From NCBI GenBank assembly GCA_949987565.1, contig OX465104.1, forward strand, positions 27,045,939 to 27,109,938: a stretch of 64,000 bases of DNA, read 5' to 3'. The translations under genes and the position numbers were made by a program. How positions within the stretch are numbered: the first letter of the stretch is position 1; each line of letters opens with the position of its first letter. Below are positions 26,501-39,600 of this stretch, piece by piece. The stretch is from Luidia sarsii. Its lineage: Eukaryota > Echinodermata > Asteroidea > Paxillosida > Luidiidae. The notes under the pieces were generated by a model. It worked only from the letters and a program-made list of their open reading frames with translations, did no database searches and had not been told where the DNA came from.

Positions 26501-26931
26501 CAACCCTCCAAACCAAACTGTCGTCTGTCAACTCCTGCGATGGCAACCCTCCAAACAAAACTGTCGTCTTTCGACCCCTGCGATGGCAACCCTCCAAACA
26601 AAACTGTCGTCTGTCGACTCCTGCGATGGCAACCCTCAAAACGAAACTGTCGTCTGTCCACTCCTGCGACAGCAAACCTCCAAACGAAATTGTCGTCCAT
26701 CGACTCCTCTGACGGCAACCCTCTAAACAAAACTGCCTTCTGTCAACTCTTGTGACGGCAACCCTGTAAACGAAACTGTCGTCTGTCGACTCCTGTGACG
26801 GCAACTCTCCAAACCACACTGTCGTCCTCGACTCCTGTGACAACAACCCTCCAAACCAAACTGTCGTCCATCGAGTCTTGCGACGGCAACCCTCCAAACC
26901 AAACTGTCGTCCGTCGAATCCTGTGACAACA

Positions 26932-29180
26932 ACCCTCCAAACCAAACTGTCGTCTGTCAACTCCTGCGATGGCAACCCTCCAAACCAAACTGTCGTCCTC
27001 TAATCCTGTGACGACAACCCTCCAAACCAAACTGTCATCCATCAACTCCTGTGACGACAACCCTCCAAATGAAACTGTCGTTCGTCGACTCCTGTGACGA
27101 CAACCCTCCAAACGAAACTGTCGTTTGTCGACTCCTGTGACAACAACCCTCCAAACGAAACTGTCGTTCAAGACTCCCGTGACGGCAACCCTCCAAACCA
27201 AACTGTCGTTCGTCGACTCCTGTGAAGGCAACCCTCCAAACAAAACTGTCGTCCATCGACTCCTGCGATGACAACCCTCCAAACGAAACTATCGTTCGTC
27301 GACTCCTCTGACAACAACCCTCCAAAGGAAACTGCCGTCCATCAACTCCTGCGACGGCAACCCTCCAAAGCAAACTGTCGTCCATCGAGTCCTGCGATGG
27401 CAACCCTCCAAACCAAACTGTCGTCTGTCAACTCCTGCGATGGCAACCCTCCAAACAAAACTGTCGTCTTTCGACCCCTGCGATGGCAACCCTCCAAACA
27501 AAACTGTCGTCTGTCGACTCCTGTGATGGCAACCCTCCAAACCAAACTGTCGATCGTCGACTCCTGTGACGGCAACCCTCCAAACCACACTGTCGTCCAT
27601 CGACTCCTGTGACGACAACTCTCCAAACCAAACTGTCGTCCTTCGAGTCCTGCGATAACAACCCTCCAAACGAAACTATCGTTTGTCGACTCCTGTGACA
27701 ACAACCCTCCAAAGGAAACTGCCGTCCATCGACTCCTTTCACGGCAACCGTCCAAACCAATTTGTCGTCCATCGACTCCTTTGACGACAACCTTCTAAAC
27801 CAAACTGTCGTCCTCGAGTCCTGTGACGGCAACCCTCCTAACCAAACTGTCGTCTGTCGACTCCTTTGACGGCAACCCTCCAAACAAAACTGTCGTCTTT
27901 CGACTCCTGCGATGGCAACCCTCCAAACAAAACTATCGTCTGTCGACTCCTGCGATGGCAACCCTCAAAACGAAACTGTCGTCTGTCGACTCCTGCGACA
28001 GCAAACCTCCAAACGAAATTGTCGTCCATCGACTCCTGTGACGGCAACCCTCTAAACAAAACTGCCTTCTGTCAACTCTTGTGACGGCAACCCTGTAAAC
28101 CAAACTGTCGTCCTCGACTCCTGTGACGGCAACCCTCCAAACCAAACTGTCGTCTGTCAACTCCTGCGATGGCAACCCTCCAAACCAAACTGTCGTCCTC
28201 TAATCCTGTGACGACAACCCTCCAAACCAAACTGTCGTCCATCAACTCCTGTGACGACAACCCTCCAAATGAAACTGTCGTTCGTCGACTCCTGTGACGA
28301 CAACCCTCCAAACGAAACTGTCGTTCGTCGACTCCTGTGACAACAACCCTCCAAACGAAACTGTCGTTCAAGACTCCCGTGACGGCAACCCTCCAAACCA
28401 AACTGTCGTTCGTCGACTCCTGTGAAGGCAACCCTCCAAACAAAACTGTCGTCCATCGACTCCTGCGATGACAACCCTCCAAACGAAACTATCGTTCGTC
28501 GACTCCTCTGACAACAACCCTCCAAAGGAAACTGCCGTCCATCAACTCCTGCGACGGCAACCCTCCAAAGCAAACTGTCGTCCATCGAGTCCTGCGATGG
28601 CAACCCTCCAAACCAAACTGTCGTCTGTCAACTCCTGCGATGGCAACCCTCCAAACAAAACTGTCGTCTTTCGACCCCTGCGATGGCAACCCTCCAAACA
28701 AAACTGTCGTCTGTCGACTCCTGCGATGGCAACCCTCAAAACGAAACTGTCGTCTGTCCACTCCTGCGACAGCAAACCTCCAAACGAAATTGTCGTCCAT
28801 CGACTCCTCTGACGGCAACCCTCTAAACAAAACTGCCTTCTGTCAACTCTTGTGACGGCAACCCTGTAAACGAAACTGTCGTCTGTCGACTCCTGTGACG
28901 GCAACTCTCCAAACCACACTGTCGTCCTCGACTCCTGTGACGACAACCCTCCAAACCAAACTGTCGTCCATCGAGTCTTGCGACGGCAACCCTCCAAACC
29001 AAACTGTCGTCCGTCGAATCCTGTGACAACAACCCTCCAAACCAAACTGTCGTCCATCGAGTCCTGCGATGACAACCCTCCAAACCAAACTGTCGTCTGT
29101 CGACTCCTGTGACGACAACCTTCAAAACCAAACTGTCCTCCTCGAGTCCTGCGACGGCAACCCTTCAAACAAAACTGTCG
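26932..29180. repeat. Third copy of the 12.4-14.66 kb segment
   Basis: The order of variant monomers follows 12408-14656 at an offset of 14,524 bp, including two 1,200-bp HOR blocks whose landmarks are at 27268 and 28468. It is entered from the end of the second large unit near 26.95 kb. The match ends near 29.18 kb, where the source has a CATACAAAACTG monomer and this copy has CAAACAAAACTG. Confidence 0.8.
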
Positions 29181-29634
29181 TCCATCGAGTCCTGTGATGG
29201 CAACCCTCCAAACCAAACTGTCGTCTGTCAACTCCTGCGACAGCAAACCTCCAAACGAAACTGTCGTCCATCGACTCCTGTGACGGCAACCCTCTAAACA
29301 AAACTGCCTTCTGTTAACTCCTGTGACGGCAACCCTCCAAAGGAAACTGCCGTCCATCGACTCCTTTCACGGCAACCGTCCAAACCAATTTGTCGTCCAT
29401 CGACTCCTTTGACGACAACCTTCCAAACCAAACTGTCGTCCTCGAGTCCTGTGACGGCAACCCTCCTAACCAAACTGTCGTCTGTCGACTCCTTTGACGG
29501 CAACCCTCCAAACAAAACTGTCGTCTTTCGACTCCTGCGATGGCAACCCTCCAAACAAAACTGTCGTCTGTCGACTCCTGCGATGGCAACCCTCCAAACA
29601 AAACTGTCGTCTGTCGACTCCTGCGATGGCAACC
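28778..29634. repeat. 857-bp tandem duplication, left copy
   Basis: This segment of about 20 monomers (three bases short of 860) matches 29635-30454 at an offset of 857 bp. Landmarks are TTCTGTCAACTCTTG, the GAGTCTTGCGACGG monomer, the ACCTTCAAAACC monomer and the TTTCACGGCAACCGTCC monomer. Confidence 0.82.
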
Positions 29635-30454
29635 CTCCAAACGAAATTGTCGTCCATCGACTCCTGTGACGGCAACCCTCTAAACAAAACTGCCTTCTGT
29701 CAACTCTTGTGACGGCAACCCTGTAAACGAAACTGTCGTCTGTCGACTCCTGTGACGGCAACTCTCCAAACCACACTGTCGTCCTCGACTCCTGTGACGA
29801 CAACCCTCCAAACCAAACTGTCGTCCATCGAGTCTTGCGACGGCAACCCTCCAAACCAAACTGTCGTCCGTCGAATCCTGTGACAACAACCCTCCAAACC
29901 AAACTGTCGTCCATCGAGTCCTGCGATGACAACCCTCCAAACCAAACTGTCGTCTGTCGACTCCTGTGACGACAACCTTCAAAACCAAACTGTCCTCCTC
30001 GAGTCCTGCGACGGCAACCCTTCAAACAAAACTGTCGTCCATCGAGTCCTGTGATGGCAACCCTCCAAACCAAACTGTCGTCTGTCAACTCCTGCGACAG
30101 CAAACCTCCAAACGAAACTGTCGTCCATCGACTCCTGTGACGGCAACCCTCCAAACAAAACTGCCTTCTGTTAACTCCTGTGACGGCAACCCTCCAAAGG
30201 AAACTGCCGTCCATCGACTCCTTTCACGGCAACCGTCCAAACCAATTTGTCGTCCATCGACTCCTTTGACGACAACCTTCCAAACCAAACTGTCGTCCTC
30301 GAGTCCTGTGACGGCAACCCTCCTAACCAAACTGTCGTCTGTCGACTCCTTTGACGGCAACCCTCCAAACAAAACTGTCGTCTTTCGACTCCTGCGATGG
30401 CAACCCTCCAAACAAAACTGTCGTCTGTCGACTCCTGCGATGGCAACCCTCAAA
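29635..30454. repeat. 857-bp tandem duplication, right copy
   Basis: Near-identical to 28778-29597. One difference is CCCTCCAAACAAAACTGCC near 30150 against the CCCTCTAAAC form at 29290. The overlap with 10.54-11.0 kb-like sequence (offset 19,453) continues rightward from here. Confidence 0.8.
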
Positions 30455-33027
30455 ACGAAACTGTCGTCTGTCGACTCCTGCGACAGCTAACCTCCAAACG
30501 AAATTGTCGTCCATCGACTCCTGTGACGGCAACCCTCTAAACAAAACTGCCTTCTGTCAACTCTTGTGACGGCAACCCTGTAAACGAAACTGTCGTCTGT
30601 CGACTCCTGTGACGGCAACTCTCCAAACCACACTGTCGTCCATCGACTCCTGTGACGACAACCCTCCAAACCAAACTGTCGTCCATCGAGTCTTGCGACG
30701 GCAACCCTCCAAACCAAACTGTCGTCCGTCGAATCCTGTGACAACAACCCTCCAAACCAAACTGTCGTCCATTGAGTCCTGCGATGACAACCCTCCAAAC
30801 CAAACTATCTTTCGTCGACTCCTGTGACAACAACCCTCCAAAGGAAACTGCCGTCCATCGACTCCTTTGACGGCAACCCTCCAAACCAAACTGTCGTCCG
30901 CGAGTCCTGCGACGACAACCCTCCAAACCAAACTGTCGTCAGTCGACTCCTGCAATGGCAACCCTTCAAACAAAACCGTCGTCCTCGAATCCTGTGACGA
31001 CAACCCTCCAAACCAAACTGTCGTTCGTCGACTCCTGTGACGACAACCCTCCAAATGAAACTGTCGTTGGTCGACTCCTGTGACGACAACCCTCCAAACG
31101 AAACTGTCGTTCGTCGACTCCTGTGACGACAACCCTCCAAATGAAACTGTCGTTGGTCGACTCCTGTGACAACAACCCTCCAAACAAAACTGTCGTCCAT
31201 CGAGTCCTGCGATGCCAACCCTCCAAACCAAACTGTCGTTCGGCGACTCCTGTGACGGCAACCCTCCAAACCACACTGTCGTCCATCAACTCCTGTGACG
31301 ACAACCCTCCAAACCAAACTGTCGTTCGTCGACTCCTGTGACGGCAACCCTCCCAACCAAACTGTCGTCTGTCGACTCCTGTGACGGCAACCCTCCAAAC
31401 CAAACTGTCGTCCATCGACTCCTGTGACGGCTACCCTCCGAACCAAGCTGTCGTCTGTCGACTCCTGCGACGGCAACCCTCCCAACCACACTGTCGTCCA
31501 TCGACTCCTGTGACGACAAACCCTCCAAACCAAACTGTCGTCCACCGACTCCTGTGACGGCTACCCTCCGAACCAAGCTGTCGTCCATCAACTCCTGTGA
31601 CGACAACCCTCCAAACCAAACTGTCGTCTGTCGACTCCTGAGACGGCAACCCTCCCAACCACACTGTCGTCCATCGACTCCTGTGACGACAACCCTCCAA
31701 ACGAAACTGTCGTTCGTCGACTCCTGTGACGACAACCCTCCAAACGAAACTGTCATCCTCGACTCCTGTGACGGCAACCCTCCAAACGAAACTGTCGTTC
31801 GTCGACTCCTGTGACGACAACCCTCCAAACCAAACTGTCGTCCTCGACTCCTGTGACGGCAACCCTCCAAACCAAACTGTCGTCTGTCAACTCCTGCGAT
31901 GGCAACCCTCCAAACCAAACTGTCGTCCTCTAATCCTGTGACGACAACCCTCCAAACCAAACTGTCGTCCATCGACTCCTGTGACGACAACCCTCCAAAT
32001 GAAACTGTCGTTCGTCGACTCCTGTGACGACAACCCTCCAAACGAAACTGTCGTTCGTCGACTCCTGTGACAACAACCCTCCAAACGAAACTGTCGTTCA
32101 AGACTCCCGTGACGGCAACCCTCCAAACCAAACTGTCGTTCGTCGACTCCTGTGAAGGCAACCCTCCAAACAAAACTGTCGTCCATCGACTCCTGCGATG
32201 ACAACCCTCCAAACGAAACTATCGTTCGTCGACTCCTCTGACAACAACCCTCCAAAGGAAACTGCCGTCCATCAACTCCTGTGACGGCAACCCTCCAAAG
32301 CAAACTGTCGTCCATCGAGTCCTGCGATGGCAACCCTCCAAACCAAACTGTCGTCTGTCAACTCCTGCGATGGCAACCCTCCAAACAAAACTGTCGTCTT
32401 TCGACCCCTGCGATGGCAACCCTCCAAACAAAACTGTCGTCTGTCGACTCCTGTGATGGCAACCCTCCAAACCAAACTGTCGATCGTCGACTCCTGTGAC
32501 GGCAACCCTCCAAACCACACTGTCGTCCATCGACTCCTGTGACGACAACTCTCCAAACCAAACTGTCGTCCTTCGAGTCCTGCGATAACAACCCTCCAAA
32601 CGAAACTATCGTTTGTCGACTCCTGTGACAACAACCCTCCAAAGGAAACTGCCGTCCATCGACTCCTTTCATGGCAACCGTCCAAACCAATTTGTCGTCC
32701 ATCGACTCCTTTGACGACAACCTTCCAAACCAAACTGTCGTCCTCGAGTCCTGTGACGGCAACCCTCCTAACCAAACTGTCGTCTGTCGACTCCTTTGAC
32801 GGCAACCCTCCAAACAAAACTGTCGTCTTTCGACTCCTGCGATGGCAACCCTCCAAACAAAACTATCGTCTGTCGACTCCTGCGATGGCAACCCTCAAAA
32901 CGAAACTGTCGTCTGTCGACTCCTGCGACAGCAAACCTCCAAACGAAATTGTCGTCCATCGACTCCTGTGACGGCAACCCTCTAAACAAAACTGCCTTCT
33001 GTCAACTCTTGTGACGGCAACCCTGTA
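29993..33027. repeat. Copy of the 10.54-13.57 kb segment
   Basis: Matches 10540-13574 at an offset of 19,453 bp, changing to 19,454 after an extra A in GACGACAAACCC near 31519. It carries the TTGGTCGACTCC, TGCGATGCCAACC and GGCTACCCTCCGAACC monomers and one 1,200-bp HOR block. The third related copy is the following 3.2-3.3-kb unit. Confidence 0.78.
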
Positions 33028-36000
33028 AACGAAACTGTCGTCTGTCGACTCCTGTGACGGCAACTCTCCAAACCACACTGTCGTCCTCGACTCCTGTGAC
33101 GACAACCCTCCAAACCAAACTGTCGTCCATCGAGACTTGCGACGGCAACCCTCCAAACCAAACTGTCGTCCACCGAATCCTGTGACAACAACCCTCCAAA
33201 CCAAACTGTCGTCCATCGAGTCCTGCGATGACAACCCTCCAAACCAAACTGTCGTCTGTCGACTCCTGTGACGACAACCTTCAAAACCAAACTGTCCTCC
33301 TCGAGTCCTGCGACGGCAACCCTTCAAACAAAACTGTCGTCCATCGAGTCCTGTGATGGCAACCCTCCAAACCAAACTGTCGTCTGTCAACTCCTGCGAC
33401 AGCAAACCTCCAAACGAAACTGTCGTCCATCGACTCCTGTGACGGCAACCCTCTAAACAAAACTGCCTTCTGTTAACTCTTGTGACGGCAACCCTCCAAA
33501 GGAAACTGCCGTCCATCGACTCCTTTCACGGCAACCGTCCAAACCAATTTGTCGTCCATCGACTCCTTTGACGACAACCTTCCAAACCAAACTGTCGTCC
33601 TCGAGTCCTGTGACGGCAACCCTCCTAACCAAACTGTCGTCTGTCGACTCCTTTGACGGCAACCCTCCAAACAAAACTGTCGTCTTTCGACTCCTGCGAT
33701 GGCAACCCTCCAAACAAAACTGTCGTCTGTCGACTCCTGCGATGGCAACCCTCAAAACGAAACTGTCGTCTGTCGACTCCTGCGACAGCAAACCTCCAAA
33801 CGAAATTGTCGTCCATCGACTCCTGTGACGGCAACCCTCTAAACAAAACTGCCTTCTGTCAACTCTTGTGATGGCAACCCTGTAAACGAAACTGTCGTCT
33901 GTCGACTCCTGTGACGGCAACTCTCCAAACCACACTGTCGTCCATCGACTCCTGTGACGACAACCCTCCAAACCAAACTGTCGTCCATCGAGTCTTGCGA
34001 CGGCAACCCTCCAAACCAAACTGTCGTCCGTCGAATCCTGTGACAACCCTCCTCCAAACCAAACTGTCGTCTATCGAGTCCTGTGATGACAACCCTCCAA
34101 ACCAAACTATCTTTCGTCGACTCCTGTGACAACAACCCTCCAAAGGAAACTGCCGTCCATCGACTTCTTTGACGGCAACCCTCCAAACCAAACTGTCGTC
34201 CGCGAGTCCTGCGACGACAACCCTCCAAACCAAACTGTCGTCAGTTGACTCCTGCAATGGCAACCCTTCAAACAAAACCGTCGTCCTCGAATCCTGTGAC
34301 GACAACCCTCCAAACCAAACTGTCGTCCGTCGACTCCTGTGATGGCGACCTTCCAAACGAAACTGTCGTTCGTCGACTCCTGTGACGACAACCCTCCAAA
34401 CGAAACTGTCGTTCGTCGACTCCTGTGACGACAACCCTCCAAATGAAACTGTCGTTGGTCGACTCCTGTGACGACAACCCTCCAAACAAAACTGTCGTCC
34501 ATCGAGTCCTGCGACGCCAACCCTCCAAACCAAACTGTCGTTCGTCGACTCCTGTGACGGCAACCCTCCAAACCACACTGTCGTCCATCAACTCCTGTGA
34601 CGACAACCCTCCAAACCAAACTGTCGTTCGTCGACTCCTGTGACGGCAACCCTCCGAACCAAGCTGTCGTCTGTCAACTCCTGCGACGGCAACCCTCCCA
34701 ACCACACTGTCGTCCATCGACTCCTGTGACGACAACCCTCCAAACCAAACTGTCGTCCACCGACTCCTGTGACGGCTACCCTCCGAACCAAGCTGTCGTC
34801 CATCAACTCCTGTGACGACAACCCTCCAAACCAAACTGTCGTCTGTCGACTCCTGAGACGGCAACCCTCCCAACCACACTGTCGTCCATCGACTCCTGTG
34901 ACGACAACCCTCTAAACGAAACTGTCGTTCGTCGACTCCTGTGACGACAACCCTCCAAACGAAACTGTCATCCTCGACTCCTGTGACGGCAACCCTCCAA
35001 ACGAAACTGTCGTTCGTCGACTCCTGTGACGACAACCCTCCAAACCAAACTGTCGTCCTCGACTCCTGTGACGGCAACCCTCCAAACCAAACTGTCGTCT
35101 GTCAACTCCTGCGATGGCAACCCTCCAAACCAAACTGTCGTCCTCTAATCCTGTGACGACAACCCTCCAAACCAAACTGTCGTCCATCGACTCCTGTGAC
35201 GACAACCCTCCAAATGAAACTGTCGTTCGTCGACTCCTGTGACGACAACCCTCCAAACGAAACTGTCGTTCGTCGACTCCTGTGACAACAACCCTCCAAA
35301 CGAAACTGTCGTTCAAGACTCCCGTGACGGCAACCCTGCAAACCAAACTGTCGTTCGTCGACTCCTGTGAAGGCAACCCTCCAAACAAAACTGTCGTCCA
35401 TCAACTCCTGCGATGACAACCCTCCAAACGAAACTATCGTTCGTCGACTCCTCTGACAACAACCCTCCAAAGGAAACTGCCGTCCATCAACTCCTGCGAC
35501 GGCAACCCTCCAAAGCAAACTGTCGTCCATCGAGTCCTGCGATGGCAACCCTCCAAACCAAACTGTCGTCTGTCAACTCCTGCGATGGCAACCCTCCAAA
35601 CAAAACTGTCGTCTTTCGACCCCTGCGATGGCAACCCTCCAAACAAAACTGTCGTCTGTCGACTCCTGCGATGGCAACACTCCAAACCAAACTGTCGATC
35701 GTCGACTCCTGTGACGGCAACCCTCCAAACCACACTGTCGTCCATCGACTCCTGTGACGACAACCCTCCAAACCAAACTGTCGTCCACCGACTCCTGTGA
35801 CGGCTACCCTCCGAACCAAGCTGTCGTCCATCAACTCCTGTGACGGCAACCCTCCAAACCAAACTGTCGTCTGTCGACTCCTGCGATGGCAACCCTCCCA
35901 ACAACACTGTCGTCCATCGACTCCTGTGACGACAACCCTCCAAACGAAACTGTCGTTCGTCGACTCCTGTGACGACAACCCTCCAAACGAAACTGTCATC

Positions 36001-36150
36001 CTCGACTCCTGTGACGGCAACCCTCCAAACGAAACTGTCGTTCGTCGACTCCTGTGACGACAACCCTCAAAACCAAACTGTCGTCCTCGACTCCTGTGAC
36101 GGCAACCCTCCAAACCAAACTGTCGTCTGTCAACTCCTGCGATAACAACC
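33028..36150. repeat. Second 3.2-3.3-kb unit of the 30-36 kb region
   Basis: The first 0.5 kb matches 28869-29330 (offset 4,159). From about 33.57 kb it then follows 30.27-32.3 kb at 3,302 bp, falling to 3,215 bp after loss of two monomers. A CAACCCTCCTCC monomer at about 34045 is private to this copy. Confidence 0.7.
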
Positions 36151-39100
36151 CTCCAAACGAAACTATCGTTCGTCGACTCCTGTGACAACAACCCTCCAAA
36201 GGAAACTGCCGTCCATCGACTCCTTTCACGGCAACCGTCCAAACCAATTTGTCGTCCATCGACTCCTTTGACGACAACCTTCCAAACCAAACTGTCGTCC
36301 TCGAGTCCTGTGACGGCAACCCTCCAAATCAACTGTCGTCTGTCGACTCCTTTGATGGCAACCCTCCAAACAAAACTGTCGTCTTTCGACTCCTGCGATG
36401 GCAACCCTCCAAACAAAACTGTCGTCTGTCGACTCCTGCGACAGCAAACCTCCAAACGAAACTGTCGTCCATCGACTCCTGTGACGGCAACCCTCTAAAC
36501 AAAACTGCCTTCTGTCAACTCTTGTGACGGCAACCCTGTAAACAAAACTGTCGTCTGTCGACTCCTGTGACGGCAACCCTCCAAACAAACTGTCGTCCAC
36601 CGACTCCTGTGACGGCAACCCTCCAAACCAAACTGTCGTCTGTCGACTCCTGCGACGGCAACCCTCCAAACCACACTGTCGTCCATCGACTCCTGTGACG
36701 ACAACCCTCCAAACCAAACTGTCGTCCATCGAGTCTTGCGACGGCAACCCTCCAAACCAAACTGTCGTCCGGCGAATTCTGTGACAACAACCCTCCAAAC
36801 CAAACTGTCGTCCATCGAGTCCTGCGATGACAACCCTCCAAACGAAACTATCTTTCGTCGACTCCTGTGACAACAACCCTCCATAGGAAACTGCCGTCCA
36901 TCGACTCCTTTGACGGCAACCCTCCAAACCAAACTGTCGTCCTCGAGTCCTGCGATGGCAACCCTTCAAACAAAACCGTCGTCCTCGAATCCTGTGACGA
37001 CAACCCTCCAAACCAAACTGTCGTTCGTCGACTCCTGTGATGGCAACCCTCCAAAGGAAACTGTCGTTCGTCGACTCCTGTGACGACAACCCTCCAAACG
37101 AAACTGTCGTTCGTCGACTCCTGTGACGACAACCCTCCAAATGAAACTGTCGTTGGTCGACTCCTGTGACGACAACCCTCCAAACAAGACTGTCGTCCAT
37201 CTAGTCCTGTGACGGCAACCCTCCCAACCAAACTGTCGTCTGTCGACTCCTGTGACGGCAACCCTCCAAACCAAACTGTCGTCCATCGACTCCTGTGACG
37301 GCAATCCTCCAAACCAAACTGTCGTCCATCAACTCCTGTGACGGCAACCCTCCCAACCAAACTGTCGTCTGTCGACTCCTGCGACGGCAACCCTCCCAAC
37401 CACACTGTCGTCCATCGACTCCTGTGACGACATCCCTCCAAACCAAACTGTCGTCCACCGACTCCTGTGACGACAACCCTCCAAACGAAACTGTCGTTCG
37501 TCGACTCCTGTGACAACAACCCTCCAAACGAAACTGTCGTTCAAGACTCCCGTGACGGCAACCCTCCAAACCAAACTGTCGTTCGTTGACTCCTGTGATG
37601 GCAACCCTCCAAACCACACTGTCGTCCATCGACTCCTGTGACGGCAACCCTCCAAACCAAACTGTCGTTCGTTGACTCCTGTGACGGCAACCCTCCAAAC
37701 CAAACTGTCGTTCGTCGACTCCTGTTACGACAACCCTCCAAACCAAACTGTCGTCCATCGACTCCTGTGACGACAACCCTCCCAACCACACTGTCGTCCA
37801 TCGACTCCTGTGATGACAACCCTCCAAACCAAACTGTCGTCCATCGAGTCCTGCGACGGCAACCCTCCAAACCAAACTATCGTTCGTCGACTCCTGTGAC
37901 GACAACCCTCCAAACGAAACTGTCGTTCGTCGACTCCTGTGACGACAACCCTCCAAACCAAACTGTCATCCTCGACTCCTGTGACGGCAACCCTCCAAAC
38001 GAAACTGTCGTTCGTCGACTCCTGTGACGACAACCCTCCAAACCAAACTGTTGTCCTCGACTCCTGTGACAGCAACCCTCCAAACCAAACTGTCGTCTGT
38101 CAACTCCTGCGACGGCAACCCTCCAAACCAAACTGTCGTCCTCTAATCCTGTGACGACAACCCTCCAAACCAAACTGTCGTCCATCGACTCCTGTGACGA
38201 CAACCCTCCAAACGAAACTGTCGTTCGTCGACTCCTGTGACGACAACCCTCCCAACGAAACTGTCGTTCGTCGACTCCTGTGACAACAACCCTCCAAACG
38301 AAACTGTCGTTCAAGACTCCCGTGACGGCAACCCTCCCAACCACACTGTCGTCCATCGACTCCTGTGACGACAACCCTCCAAACCAAACTGTCGTCCACC
38401 GACTCCTGTGACGGCTACCCTCCGAACCAAGCTGTCGTCCATCAACTCCTGTGACGGCAACCCTCCAAACGAAACTGTCGTCTGTCGACTCCTGCGACGG
38501 CAACCCTCCCAACAACACTGTCGTCCATCGACTCCTGTGACGACAACCCTCCAAACCAAACTGTCGTTCGTCGACTCCTGTGACGACAACCCTCCAAAGG
38601 AAACTGTCATCCTCGACTCCTGTGACGGCAACCCTCCAAACGAAACTGTCGTTCGTCGACTCCTGTGACGACAACCCTCAAAACCAAACTGTCGTCCTCG
38701 ACTCCTGTGACGGCAACCCTCCAAACCAAACTGTCGTCTGTCAACTCCTGCGATAACAACCCTCCAAACGAAACTATCGTTCGTCGACTCCTGTGACAAC
38801 AACCCTCCAAAGGAAACTGCCGTCCATCGACTCCTTTTATGGCAACCGTCCAAACCAATTTGTCGTCCATCGACTCCTTTGACGACAACCTTCCAAACCA
38901 AACTGTCGTCCTCGAGTCCTGTGACGGCAACCCTCCAAACCAACTGTCGTCTGTCGACTCCTTTGATGGCAACCCTCCAAACAAAACTGTCGTCTTTCGA
39001 CTCCTGCGATGGCAACCCTCCAAACAAAACTGTCGTCTGTCGACTCCTGCGATGGCAACCCTCAAAACGAAACTGTCGTCTGTCGACTCCTGCGACAGCA

Positions 39101-39600
39101 AACCTCCAAACGAAACTGTCGTCCATCGACTCCTGTGACGGCAACCCTCTAAACAAAACTGCCTTCTGTCAACTCTTGTGACGGCAACCCTGTAAACAAA
39201 ACTGTCGTCTGTCAACTCCTTTGACGGCAACCCTCCAAACAAACTGTCGTCCACCGACTCCTGTGACGGCAACCCTCCAAACCAAACTGTCGTCCATCAA
39301 CTCCTGTGACGGCAACCCTCCCAACCAAACTGTCGTCTGTCGACTCCTGCGACGGCAACCCTCCCAACCACACTGTCGTCCATCGACTCCTGTGACGACA
39401 ACCCTCCAAACCAAACTGTCGTCCACCGACTCCTGTGACGACAACCCTCCAAACGAAACTGTCATCCTCGACTCCTGTGACGGCAACCCTCCAAACGAAA
39501 CTGTCGTTCGTCGACTCCTGTGACGACAACCCTCCAAACCAAACTGTCGTCCTCGACTCCTGTGACGGCAACCCTCCAAACCAAACTGTCGTCTGTCAAC
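36150..39600. repeat. Mosaic of short shared blocks
   Basis: Monomer order here is not collinear with one donor. About 36226-36530 recurs near 38837-39140 at roughly 2.6 kb offset; both share short monomers with CAACTGTCGTC after CCCTCCAAAT/C, where two bases are lost. Other parts resemble 8.4-8.6 kb (TTCGTTGACTCC monomers) and 31-35 kb. This looks like a region rearranged by many small exchanges. Confidence 0.6.

Larger units (their letters stand above)
15022..26953. repeat. 10,663-bp HOR unit, second copy (with insertion)
   Basis: This is the tandem copy of 4359-14529. It is 11.93 kb rather than 10.17 kb because it contains an extra 1,891-bp tandem duplication. It also lacks one 42-bp monomer (near 19.93 kb against 7.40 kb), one 43-bp monomer (near 22.22 kb against 9.72 kb), one 43-bp monomer (near 25.94 kb against 13.48 kb) and two bases at 26,220. 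Left end: sequence diverges upstream of about 15022. Right end: after about 26953 it switches to a copy of material from 12.4 kb. Confidence 0.85.

Noticed and set aside
29966..30490. 174-codon open frame on the plus strand
   Set aside because: Plus-strand frames are open only where TGCGAC monomers replace TGTGAC, which removes the TGA. The peptide is the same satellite translation seen throughout and has no independent support.
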